Source: JAEXOD01 sp964652025 (GTDB taxonomy: Bacteria; Bacteroidota; Ignavibacteria; Ignavibacteriales; Melioribacteraceae). Taken from it: a DNA stretch of 64,000 nt. Position numbers and translations under genes: made by a program. This document shows, piece after piece, positions 9,272 to 17,740 of the stretch; position 1 is the stretch's first letter; every line of letters begins with the position of its first letter. The stretch covers positions 124,001 through 188,000 of the forward strand of contig CAZYZX010000001.1 of the NCBI GenBank assembly GCA_964652025.1, given 5' to 3'. The notes under the pieces are model-generated. The model saw only the letters and a program-made list of their open reading frames with translations, was not told the origin of the DNA and made no database searches.

Positions 9272-10861
9272 ATGACAAATTTCTCAAATATGGTTATAAA
9301 ACAAGAGTGGAAAAATGTTGTTTATTATTTTCTTTTTCCATTTATAAAACTATTTATTTTAAGTATTGCTATATTTCTCACAAATAGATTTATTGATGTC
9401 TATCTTATCTCAGAAAAATCCACTTTTTTACATAACATTTTGAGTACAGATGTTAATGTACTTGCCAATATGTTAAGTGGGTTGGGGGAAGTTATTACAG
9501 CTATTTTGGGTATAGAAATTACAGCTGTGGCAATTATAGTTCAATTAGCTGCTAATAAATATTCCTCTAATATAATGGATTTATTTGTAAACAATAAAGT
9601 TAATATTACTTTAATTGCATTATTTATTATTGCTGGCAGTAATGCTGTTTTAGTTATATATTCTGTTACAGAAAAATTTGTACCTATTTTTAGTATAGCA
9701 ATTACTGTTGCTTTAATTTCAATAAGCTTATTAATGGTCATACCTCATTTTAGTTATGTTTTTAATTTTTTAAGACCAAATAACTTTTTAAATTATGTTA
9801 AAAATAATACAATTAATTTAATAAAGGGTATAGCACAACAAAAAAGAGATTATAATATCTTACTAAAGGAAAAAATTAATTCTAATATAAATTTTATTGG
9901 GGATATTGCATTAAATTCAGTTTATCAGGGTGATAGAGCAGTATCACTAATGTGCATTAGTGCACTTAAAGAAATTTTAGCTGAATATAGTTCAGTTAAG
10001 GACAAAATGCCAATAGAATGGTTTGATTTAACAGGACACGAATATTTAGATCCAGATTTTTCAAACTATTCTGATTTTGTTATGCAGTTAATAAAGGAAA
10101 AGAAAACATATTTAGAAAGGAAAGTTTTAAGGTTATATGAGTTAATTTATAATAACTCTAAATTAACATTAAGAGATGTAGCTAGTGGAGTGTTAGTTTA
10201 TTCAAAATTAATAGCTGAAGAATTTATAAAAAATAAGGATTTGAATGCATTACATACATCATTTCAATATTTTAATTCATATCTAAGATTTGCAATAACA
10301 GCACGTGACCCTAGAAGCGCATTTAACACATTTGAACAATATAGAATGATAGCCGAAGATTTATTGGATGAATATCCAGAAGAAGTAGAAAAAATTTCAT
10401 TTTACTTTAAATTTTACGGACAAGAAGCAAATAAATATTCTGTACTATTTATTTTAGAAACAGCAGCACATGATTTATGCAAAATAAATCAACTTGCATA
10501 TGAAAAAGATGTAAAAAATAAATTAGCATTATTAAAAATCTTTTTAACATTAGACCAACCATTAGATAAGGCTCAAGATGAAAACACACAAAAAGAACAA
10601 TCGTTAATAGGTGTAAGAATTGCGCAAGCCAAATTAGCCGGTTTTTATATTATGAAAGGCGAAAACGAATTTGCTAAAATTATTTATGAAGATATGCAAG
10701 TTGAACCAATTGAGCGAATAAAAAAAATAAAACAAACTATTTATGAAACTGAAGATAAAGAATTTTGGGAAATAACGCCAAGAGGGGTTAATTTTAATTA
10801 TGTAGAACCAAAAATAAAAGAGTCGTTACAAATTTTCTTTTCTTGGTTTGAAAAAATGTGA
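9272..10861 (+). CDS. DUF2254-like integral membrane protein
   Basis: The N-terminal third has about four hydrophobic segments (near residues 20-40, 70-95, 105-130 and 133-155), and the remaining ~370 residues are helical and soluble, probably cytoplasmic. The stretch ITAVAIIVQLAANKYSSNI resembles the conserved Q-L-A-x-x-x-Y-S motif of DUF2254 predicted membrane proteins. Function in that family is unknown. The gene stands alone between the tRNA terminator and the GldL-like gene, with a 116-base gap after it. A weak promoter-like pair (TTTG at 9218, TAAATTTA at 9245) lies upstream but the spacing is long, so I do not rely on it. Start ATG 9272 has no strong Shine-Dalgarno. Confidence 0.6.
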   Translation: MTNFSNMVIKQEWKNVVYYFLFPFIKLFILSIAIFLTNRFIDVYLISEKSTFLHNILSTDVNVLANMLSGLGEVITAILGIEITAVAIIVQLAANKYSSNIMDLFVNNKVNITLIALFIIAGSNAVLVIYSVTEKFVPIFSIAITVALISISLLMVIPHFSYVFNFLRPNNFLNYVKNNTINLIKGIAQQKRDYNILLKEKINSNINFIGDIALNSVYQGDRAVSLMCISALKEILAEYSSVKDKMPIEWFDLTGHEYLDPDFSNYSDFVMQLIKEKKTYLERKVLRLYELIYNNSKLTLRDVASGVLVYSKLIAEEFIKNKDLNALHTSFQYFNSYLRFAITARDPRSAFNTFEQYRMIAEDLLDEYPEEVEKISFYFKFYGQEANKYSVLFILETAAHDLCKINQLAYEKDVKNKLALLKIFLTLDQPLDKAQDENTQKEQSLIGVRIAQAKLAGFYIMKGENEFAKIIYEDMQVEPIERIKKIKQTIYETEDKEFWEITPRGVNFNYVEPKIKESLQIFFSWFEKM

Positions 10862-10989
10862 TTTAAATAACAATAATTAATAATTAAAATAAATTTAATT
10901 AAAATTATTTTGGAAATTCACTAATTATTAATATTTTATAATAGGATAAAAATATATAATTAACTTTTTAATGTAATTTGGAGGTTAAC

Positions 10990-11520
10990 GTGTCAGAAAG
11001 AAAAGCAAATCAACCGAAAACTGCTTTTGGAAAGTATATGGTATATGAGTTTATACCAAATTATTCCAACAATGTAATGGGCATTGTGTATTTGGGTGCA
11101 GCAATTTTAATTATAGTTGTTGGTCTAAGAGGGTTAGGAAAAGTAGCTGGTCAAATAGCTGTGGTTCCACAATTTTTAATAGGAGCAGATGGAAAAATAG
11201 ACCCAAGTTATGTTATGGGTGCGCTATTCTTAGAGTTTTTCTTATTATTTATTCTTGCCGTTGTTACGTTTTTTACCCCAGAAGATATGCATGGGCATAA
11301 TCCAGAATCTCACAAAGAAACAAGGTTAGAGCATGATGTAGTATCAAAAGTTCCTCAATTTAGGGAAGAGATGCAACAATTAAAAATGATGGCTGATGAA
11401 GAAATTAGAACAATTGATAATTATTTAACGAAATTTGAAGAACTATCTAAAAAGATTCAAAAGATACAACTTGCTAATTTGCAAGCAATTCAAATGATGA
11501 AAGACTCTATTAAAAGTTAA
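10990..11520 (+). CDS. GldL-like inner-membrane motor protein (divergent)
   Basis: The start is set at GTG 10990 because GGAGG lies at 10980-10984, 5 bases upstream; a TTG at 10978 is inside that Shine-Dalgarno and is not the start. The 176-residue product has two membrane helices (about 28-46 and 76-95). A Glu sits inside the second helix (residue 82, in GALFLEFFLLF), which ends FFTPED, and a charged helical tail suited to coiled coil follows (about 125-172). Two helices with a buried Glu, a Pro-acidic exit and a cytoplasmic coiled coil are the layout of GldL/PorL, the proton-driven T9SS and gliding motor subunit. Overall similarity is low, so this is a motif and context call. The next gene encodes a single-helix GldM-like partner. 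Confidence 0.55.
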   Translation: MSERKANQPKTAFGKYMVYEFIPNYSNNVMGIVYLGAAILIIVVGLRGLGKVAGQIAVVPQFLIGADGKIDPSYVMGALFLEFFLLFILAVVTFFTPEDMHGHNPESHKETRLEHDVVSKVPQFREEMQQLKMMADEEIRTIDNYLTKFEELSKKIQKIQLANLQAIQMMKDSIKS

Positions 11521-11550
11521 TTTGCAAATTAAAAGTGAGGAACTACGTCC

Positions 11551-12153
11551 ATGAAAAAAAACATGGTTTATTTTATTCTATATGTTGTACTTATTACCGA
11601 ATTATTAATCGTAATAACAGAAAGAGATGAGTTAGATGAAGCTCAAGAATCTGTTAGAAAGGAGATGTTACGAACAATATATAAAGAAGATGTTGCATTA
11701 AAAGTTGCTAATTCAATTGATTACGAAATAAAGAAGGATAATAAGTTCAATGTTATAATAACGGCTACCGGATTAGTTTCCGAAATGGAAAAAGCTAATA
11801 TAGTTTATAAAATTAAAGTTTCACCAAATTCCAAAGTTCGACCGACAGGCTTTCCGGATGAACTTAACACTAATTCTGTATCTGGCCTATATGTAATAGA
11901 AAGGGATTCATCTGGAAATGCATCATTTCAAGGAGCATTTGATAGGGAAGGGGATTATATTTTTACGGTAGTAGCAGAAGTAAAACGAGTTGCCCCAACA
12001 TATATGATGGCAATTCCTGGTTTAGTGCAAGAATTTGAAAAGATGATGAAAGAAGACAATAAACTTGAAGTAACAACCAAGCCAGAAACTTTTGTAATAC
12101 ATGCTAAAAGTTTAGGAGGAGTTCAAAAAGCTGCTGCAGAATTTAGATTTTAA
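11551..12153 (+). CDS. GldM-like single-pass periplasmic protein (short)
   Basis: The 200-residue protein has one N-terminal membrane helix (about 5-22) with a polar Glu17 inside it, then a short charged helical stretch (ERDELDEAQESVRKEM), then a beta-rich periplasmic domain. This is the order seen in GldM/PorM, where the membrane helix pairs with GldL and the periplasmic domains reach the outer membrane. GldM is normally above 500 residues, so this would be a short form lacking most of the Ig-like domains; the next gene may supply them. GAGGA precedes the ATG. It lies 30 bases after the GldL-like gene. Confidence rests largely on the pairing. Confidence 0.45.
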   Translation: MKKNMVYFILYVVLITELLIVITERDELDEAQESVRKEMLRTIYKEDVALKVANSIDYEIKKDNKFNVIITATGLVSEMEKANIVYKIKVSPNSKVRPTGFPDELNTNSVSGLYVIERDSSGNASFQGAFDREGDYIFTVVAEVKRVAPTYMMAIPGLVQEFEKMMKEDNKLEVTTKPETFVIHAKSLGGVQKAAAEFRF

Positions 12154-12167
12154 TAGCGAGGTGTAGA

Positions 12168-13256
12168 ATGAAAAAAACTTTACTATTTTTTTTGTTGGTC
12201 ACTTTTTCTTGTTTTGCACAGAGTAAAGTAGTTGACACTTTGAATTTAGTTACTATGCAAAAATTCAAAGTTCCTGCTAGCAGAGAAATAGTTTTAACAA
12301 ACATTAAATCTGTAAAAATAGAAGCAGAATTATTAAACTCTTCAATGCAAGTTATTCGTGAGATAAAAGAGCTTAACCAAGATCCTGCACCGAGCAAAAT
12401 GGCAGCTGCATTAAGTGGTAAACGTAGTGTATTAGTTACATTTTCTTGTTATGAAACTATCGATGAACCTGGGACATATTTTGTTAGAATTAAGATAAAT
12501 GCTATAAGCGAAACTGGTCAGCAAACTGGGGAAAGAATATCAAGACTTGAAGTTAAAAACCCCATTTTAGCTGCTCCATTAAATTTACGCTCAGAGTATT
12601 TATTTAACGAAAAAGAAACTTTTAGCTTTGCAACATTAGAATATACCAATTTTAATTTATACTCTTATACAATTTATAATGAAAATTCGGATGCAGTTTT
12701 AGAAGAAGGTAAAGGACCAATAGTAACGCTAGATAAATGGCTTAGCGATATTAATATGGTTGGCGCTAGAATAAAAATAGTTGGTAGATATAATGGCAAA
12801 GAATTTAAGTATCAAAAGAAAGATGGAACAGTTGAAAGTTCGACGTGGGTTACTACAGTTAAAAAGCTTGCACTTTTTAAAAACTTAGTTCTTTTAACTA
12901 CCGAAAATGATGTTAAGTCTGGTAAAGTTCAGCCGTTAGTTGTTAGTGCCTATAATCCCGCGATTTTTAGGCTACCTTATGGATATTTTAGTAAATCTGA
13001 AACGGGAACATTTGTTACTGCTCTTCCAATATTAAAGAGTGTTGTAGTAACATCTGAACCTGCAGAGCTTGTGAAGGATTTTATTGCAGATGTTCCAACT
13101 AAAGGTGCCTTTTCATTTATTCAGGTAAATTTAAATCAAGATTATATAAACAGCTTGCCTGAATGTGGGCAGCAAGAAGTAAAATTGAGGGTTAGTTTTA
13201 AAACGCAGTTTAATGATACAATGAATGAGACTTATCAATTTATTATTCTAAAATAA
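12168..13256 (+). CDS. Secreted beta-rich protein, possible GldM-like periplasmic extension
   Basis: I do not recognise this 362-residue protein with confidence. It has a signal peptide (MKKTLLFFLLVTFSCFAQ, cleavage likely after Ala17) and then alternating beta-strand sequence without further membrane segments, consistent with two or three Ig-like domains. Cys15 lies in the signal peptide but its context (TFSC) is a poor lipobox. GAGGTG precedes ATG 12168, 14 bases after the GldM-like stop, so it is co-transcribed. One reading is that it provides the outer periplasmic domains that are missing from the short GldM-like protein; another is that it is an independent adaptor. Confidence 0.5.
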   Translation: MKKTLLFFLLVTFSCFAQSKVVDTLNLVTMQKFKVPASREIVLTNIKSVKIEAELLNSSMQVIREIKELNQDPAPSKMAAALSGKRSVLVTFSCYETIDEPGTYFVRIKINAISETGQQTGERISRLEVKNPILAAPLNLRSEYLFNEKETFSFATLEYTNFNLYSYTIYNENSDAVLEEGKGPIVTLDKWLSDINMVGARIKIVGRYNGKEFKYQKKDGTVESSTWVTTVKKLALFKNLVLLTTENDVKSGKVQPLVVSAYNPAIFRLPYGYFSKSETGTFVTALPILKSVVVTSEPAELVKDFIADVPTKGAFSFIQVNLNQDYINSLPECGQQEVKLRVSFKTQFNDTMNETYQFIILK

Positions 13257-13274
13257 TTTGTTGTAGAGAGGAAA

Positions 13275-14816
13275 ATGAATAAATTTTTATCTATTTTAAT
13301 ATTAACATTGTGTCTATTAGATTTAGGATATTCTCAAACGATAGATGAATTCCAAAAGAAAATAGATGCAAAATTAAGAAGGGATAAAAAATATCTAAAT
13401 CTAAATTATGTAGATTTTACCCCAGATTTTCAAGCTGTACCTGCATTTAAAAATGTATTTCCTAGAACTGAGGGACGCGAACCATTCGTTTTTTCAGATA
13501 GGGGAAATATTAGGTACAGATTAGTATATTTAAAGAAAGGCTTAGATATAGATTCTGTCTATTTATTATACTTAACTAAAATAGAAACAACAACTGCAGA
13601 AGGAGATGAACTTATAAGTGGTTTATCTGGCACACAAACAGAAGATGTAAGCAGAGTTCTAAATTTTTTAGATATGTATAATTTAAGATTAAATCATTAT
13701 CCTCTCTACTCATTACTTTTATCAATAGTAAATAAAGATTTAATTGAGCGTGAAGAGACTGATACACCTCCGCCAACGCTATTAGGTATTAATCCCGATA
13801 CAGAAGTAAAAACTAGTATCGGGATGACTTCTAGAGATAATATGGACTATTATAATTATGTAACTGTTAATACTGCAGCTCAATGGTATCCTAAGATGTT
13901 AGATGAGAAACAGACATTTGGTAGACAAACTAAAAAAGAGGAAAGTTCTTCATTTAGTATTGATGCTAGTTTTTCTCATGTTAGTTTTTCTCACAGTATA
14001 ATGTCATTTGGGTCTACTGGTGGGGCAAGTGTAATGCTAACTACTAGAGAAAGAGTAATGAACATGATCCCTTGGGAAAATATGACAATGGGAGTTGGTG
14101 CAAAATTATTATTTAGAATGGATGAAAATCCAAATCCATATAAATCTAATTATATTGATGCTTTATTAATGGCAAAAATTAAAATGCCAAAAAAATCGTT
14201 TATTGATGGTAGATATATAGCAGAGCACAACCCTTTTGCTAGTGGCAATACCCCATTATTAAATTTTGGTACTGGAATTTGTTTAGATTTAACAATTACA
14301 AGACCATTTAGTTTACCAACAACAAAGTTATATATAGCTAAAGGAAGTGATGATTATGGTTCGCCAAACGCCTATAAGTATACTAATACGGGTGCGGTAG
14401 CTTATCATACAAATACCCAGGCAGAGCTTACGTTTTCATTCTTTTGGAATTCTAGTGAAAAATTAGTACACAGATTTGGAATGGATGTTGGGGCTGCATA
14501 CTATAATATTTATGAAGCGACTTATGATAGTAAGTTAAAATTTATAAAAGCAAAATTATTGCAAGATAAATTTATGCCTGTTATTGTTTTTAATTATAAT
14601 TTTGTTCCTAAAGATCCATTACTTGGTACTAGCATTAGGTTATTTGATAATCATGTAAATATTTGGTCTTGGATAAAACTTATAGACATAAGTTCAGTAC
14701 ATCGATTTAGATTTGAAGTAAATTATGTTACTCCTCCATTTGCTAGAAAACAGCGAGCTTGGGAGACTGATGGAGGAGCAATGTTTCAAATACGTTATCG
14801 TTTAGGTCTTAATTAG
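13275..14816 (+). CDS. Outer-membrane protein, pair member A copy 1
   Basis: This is a 513-residue protein with a signal peptide (cleavage near GYSQ, residue ~21), an alpha/beta N-terminal region (about 22-180), and a C-terminal half of alternating amphipathic strands ending FQIRYRLGLN, as expected for an outer-membrane barrel. It is a paralogue of the product of 16234-17727. Shared blocks include IDSVxLLYL, LLGI, IPWENM versus VPYENM, and YTNTxA-FSFFWN versus FTNTQ-FSFFWN, and both end in a similar barrel strand (MFQIRYRLG versus MFQIYYRYG). AGAGGA precedes the ATG. I recognise no named family. Its place between motor-like genes and a giant secreted protein suggests a role in anchoring, export or coupling, comparable to SprF/PorP-type proteins in gliding loci, but I see no homology to those. 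Confidence 0.6.
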   Translation: MNKFLSILILTLCLLDLGYSQTIDEFQKKIDAKLRRDKKYLNLNYVDFTPDFQAVPAFKNVFPRTEGREPFVFSDRGNIRYRLVYLKKGLDIDSVYLLYLTKIETTTAEGDELISGLSGTQTEDVSRVLNFLDMYNLRLNHYPLYSLLLSIVNKDLIEREETDTPPPTLLGINPDTEVKTSIGMTSRDNMDYYNYVTVNTAAQWYPKMLDEKQTFGRQTKKEESSSFSIDASFSHVSFSHSIMSFGSTGGASVMLTTRERVMNMIPWENMTMGVGAKLLFRMDENPNPYKSNYIDALLMAKIKMPKKSFIDGRYIAEHNPFASGNTPLLNFGTGICLDLTITRPFSLPTTKLYIAKGSDDYGSPNAYKYTNTGAVAYHTNTQAELTFSFFWNSSEKLVHRFGMDVGAAYYNIYEATYDSKLKFIKAKLLQDKFMPVIVFNYNFVPKDPLLGTSIRLFDNHVNIWSWIKLIDISSVHRFRFEVNYVTPPFARKQRAWETDGGAMFQIRYRLGLN

Positions 14817-14826
14817 TGGAGCTACT

Positions 14827-16206
14827 ATGAAAAAGTTATTTTACATTTTATTAATAGTTTTAATAAATTCTTACGTTGTTAAAGCCCAACAAACAGACTC
14901 CACTTTAATTAACGAGCTTAAAAAAATATATATTAATTTGGAATATAATACCATTGCATATGATGACCTTAAAAAGAAATGGTTTATAAATGACCCAGAT
15001 TTTGTAAGGGATGTATATAGTAGATTTATAATCAATAACGAGCTTAGGCTAAATGGAAAACCAGCTTCTTCGGATATTATTAAAGAAAAATCAAAAGGAA
15101 TTTTTGATGGAGAGATCGTTATTGATGTAAGAAAGCGCTTTTATGATGATGAGTTAGAGTATTTTGCATTTATTCCATCTTATGAACTTTTGAATGATAA
15201 GCCTACGCCACTTTTTGATGCAGTAGAAGATCCATTTGCATTAAAAGAGATTATTGGGGAAAATTTATACCAAAGAATACAGAAACAACAATACTTTTTT
15301 GCAGATGTAACTAAAGAAGTATTTGATGTTAAACCGGGTTATTATTTTAACTTAAATTTAAATTTATTAAATCCCGAAATAATGTTTTGGTCTACAACTA
15401 GTAATCAGAGAAACAAATATTTAGTTTCGTTAATTGGTAAGTGGGGAAATAATAGAATATTTTTACCGGGTTGGTTTGCTCCAGATTATACATTGGGTGT
15501 GCAGTTAACTTATTATAAAGTTTTAAGTGCAGATCCAGCAGATTATACTTATAAAGTAGCTGTTGGAACCACACAAGAAGCTGGGAAACCTTTTGTTGGT
15601 GATTTACCGAAGGGAAATATTTATAAAAGTGGACAAACTATATATTTTAAGATTAATGGTAATTTATCAGAGTATTTATTCCCATCTTTTCCTAAATTGT
15701 ATATGAATTTTGAAGGACAGCTTACTTATGGAGATTACAAAAATAAACAATTTGGCTTTAGTAATACAACGCGTTTTTATTCAATAAGAGATTATTTTAT
15801 TTTGAATTTTACGAAAAGAGATTTAGCTAATATTTTTGACTTAGGCATGCTGGAAACTGGGTTAGGAATAGCTACACATTCATTATATTACTATGAGGTG
15901 GATCCGAAAGCATACAAGCTTAAAGATTTAGATAATAAAGATTTCTTTAATAAATTTACCCACTTTATTCAAGCTGATATTGGTTTAACAAAGCGTGGTG
16001 GTTTACTGCAACATGAATCTAAGTTAGTTTTTAGTTATGGATCAGAAGGATTTGGATACTTTGGATTTGATATTACTTTTATGCTTGATGATACTTTTGG
16101 ATTAACAGCTTCTTATTATAGTGCTTTAAGTTTAAACAAAAATAAATATCCATACCGAGCCGATAAATATCTTGTCTTTTCACCTATTATTAAAATAAAC
16201 TATTAA
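14827..16206 (+). CDS. Outer-membrane protein, pair member B copy 1
   Basis: This 459-residue protein has a signal peptide (ending VVKAQQ, residue ~22), a helical/charged N-terminal domain containing LEYNTIAYDDLKKKW and VRKRFYDDELEYF, and a C-terminal strand-rich half ending FSPIIKINY, typical of an outer-membrane barrel. The product of 17741-19123 is a clear paralogue: LEYNTMAFNDLKQTW, LKKRYYDNEIELL, GKWGN-LLPGW versus GKWGN-FLPGW, and FSPIIRINY. It starts 10 bases after copy 1 of A with GGAG upstream. No named family recognised. The fixed A-B order in both copies implies that A and B work as a complex. Confidence 0.6.
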   Translation: MKKLFYILLIVLINSYVVKAQQTDSTLINELKKIYINLEYNTIAYDDLKKKWFINDPDFVRDVYSRFIINNELRLNGKPASSDIIKEKSKGIFDGEIVIDVRKRFYDDELEYFAFIPSYELLNDKPTPLFDAVEDPFALKEIIGENLYQRIQKQQYFFADVTKEVFDVKPGYYFNLNLNLLNPEIMFWSTTSNQRNKYLVSLIGKWGNNRIFLPGWFAPDYTLGVQLTYYKVLSADPADYTYKVAVGTTQEAGKPFVGDLPKGNIYKSGQTIYFKINGNLSEYLFPSFPKLYMNFEGQLTYGDYKNKQFGFSNTTRFYSIRDYFILNFTKRDLANIFDLGMLETGLGIATHSLYYYEVDPKAYKLKDLDNKDFFNKFTHFIQADIGLTKRGGLLQHESKLVFSYGSEGFGYFGFDITFMLDDTFGLTASYYSALSLNKNKYPYRADKYLVFSPIIKINY

Positions 16207-16233
16207 TTAAATTTTGATATAGTTTAATATTTT

Positions 16234-17727
16234 ATGAAAAAACAGATATTTGTTTTATTAATTTTTCTTATCGGTTATAATGTTTTTGCTCAAAACTTGA
16301 TAGATGTTTACAAAAAGGTTGAGAAGAAGCTCGATAAGGATTCCAAATACTTAGATTTATATATGGTCTCTTTTACCCCAACAGCAGAAGAGTTGCCATA
16401 TTTAAAAAACATTCCAACTAATTATGGTAAATCAATTTATAGTTTTGATGAAAAGCATGTTTATAATATTGTTTTTATAAAAGAAACAATGGAAATTGAT
16501 TCTATTGTATTATTATATGTATATACAGTTAATTCTTCTGGTGGTGAAGCAGAGGATGATTTATTTAATATGAAAACTGGCGTTACTTACGATACAGTAA
16601 AAGTGTTAAAGTATAGTGATGTTCAGGAGTTATATTTTGATAAGACAAATAAAAAATATTATGACGAACTATATCGTATAGTATTATCGTCAATTCAAGA
16701 AGAAGAGCCAAAATCTTTATTAGGAATAAAAACTGATGATGTTTTGCAGAAAAGCAAAGGATACTCTGCCCAGAATAATAAAGATTTTGTTAATTATATG
16801 TATATGAACTCAATTCATAAATATCCAACTAAAAAAGCCCCATCGGTTGTTAGACGTGGGCGAGAAAAGCAGGTTAATATTGATACAGAAGTATCTGTAA
16901 ATGCATCTTTTAGTTATTTAACATTTACCCATAAAATAGTTCAATTTCCTTACTATATGTTAGGAGCTGAAGTAAATTTTGGAGATGACTTTTTAAATGT
17001 TGTTCCTTATGAAAATATGAGTAGTAGTTTAGGTATAAGAGGTTTATTAACTTTTAGTGAAAATGAACAAGATTTAAACAAAGATATAATATTTGATGTA
17101 AAACTATTAGGAAGGATAAAAACAAATTTTAGCGGTGGAGTTAAAAGATTACCAATTATTTTTACAGATGCACCAAAGTTAAACGTAGCAAGTGGTTTTA
17201 TAGTGGATATAAAAACAAGCTCGTTTTATAGCTTACCTTTTATGAATTTATATTTTTCGCTTGGGTCTAATGATTATACAAACCCAAATATAATTTTTGG
17301 TAGACGCGACAGCACTTGGAGTTACTTTACCAATACACAATGGCGGTTTTTATTTTCCTTTTTTTGGAATGCTACTGAAAAATCGGAATTTAGGTTGAAG
17401 ATGGATTTAGGTTTTGGTGCTCATAATATTGTAAAAGCTTTAGTTAATAAGAAAAAGTTGACAGAAAGTTTAGTACGTAATAAAATAAATCCAATTATCG
17501 GTTTTAATTTGTCCTTTGTTCCACAAAATAGTGAATTAGTTAACTTAAACTTTAGAATTTATGACAGTATTTTGAAGGGTGATATTTGGTTTAAAGTTTT
17601 AGAATTTGATTCGCATCTATTTAGAATTGGTGGAATATTTTTATCATCACCAATATTTAGAAAAATTAATGAATGGGAAAACGAAGGAAGTGGAATGTTC
17701 CAAATTTATTATCGTTATGGCTTTTAA
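16234..17727 (+). CDS. Outer-membrane protein, pair member A copy 2
   Basis: This is a paralogue of the 13275-14816 product: 497 residues, signal peptide ending NVFAQN, the same N-terminal domain (VSFTPTAEELPYLKN matches DFTPDFQAVPAFKN) and a strand-rich C-terminal half ending FQIYYRYGF, with the terminal Phe usual for BAM substrates. Divergence from copy 1 is high, so the duplication is old. The start lacks a clear Shine-Dalgarno and is set by the signal peptide. It lies 27 bases after B copy 1. Confidence 0.6.
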   Translation: MKKQIFVLLIFLIGYNVFAQNLIDVYKKVEKKLDKDSKYLDLYMVSFTPTAEELPYLKNIPTNYGKSIYSFDEKHVYNIVFIKETMEIDSIVLLYVYTVNSSGGEAEDDLFNMKTGVTYDTVKVLKYSDVQELYFDKTNKKYYDELYRIVLSSIQEEEPKSLLGIKTDDVLQKSKGYSAQNNKDFVNYMYMNSIHKYPTKKAPSVVRRGREKQVNIDTEVSVNASFSYLTFTHKIVQFPYYMLGAEVNFGDDFLNVVPYENMSSSLGIRGLLTFSENEQDLNKDIIFDVKLLGRIKTNFSGGVKRLPIIFTDAPKLNVASGFIVDIKTSSFYSLPFMNLYFSLGSNDYTNPNIIFGRRDSTWSYFTNTQWRFLFSFFWNATEKSEFRLKMDLGFGAHNIVKALVNKKKLTESLVRNKINPIIGFNLSFVPQNSELVNLNFRIYDSILKGDIWFKVLEFDSHLFRIGGIFLSSPIFRKINEWENEGSGMFQIYYRYGF

Positions 17728-17740
17728 TTAATTGGTGAAT

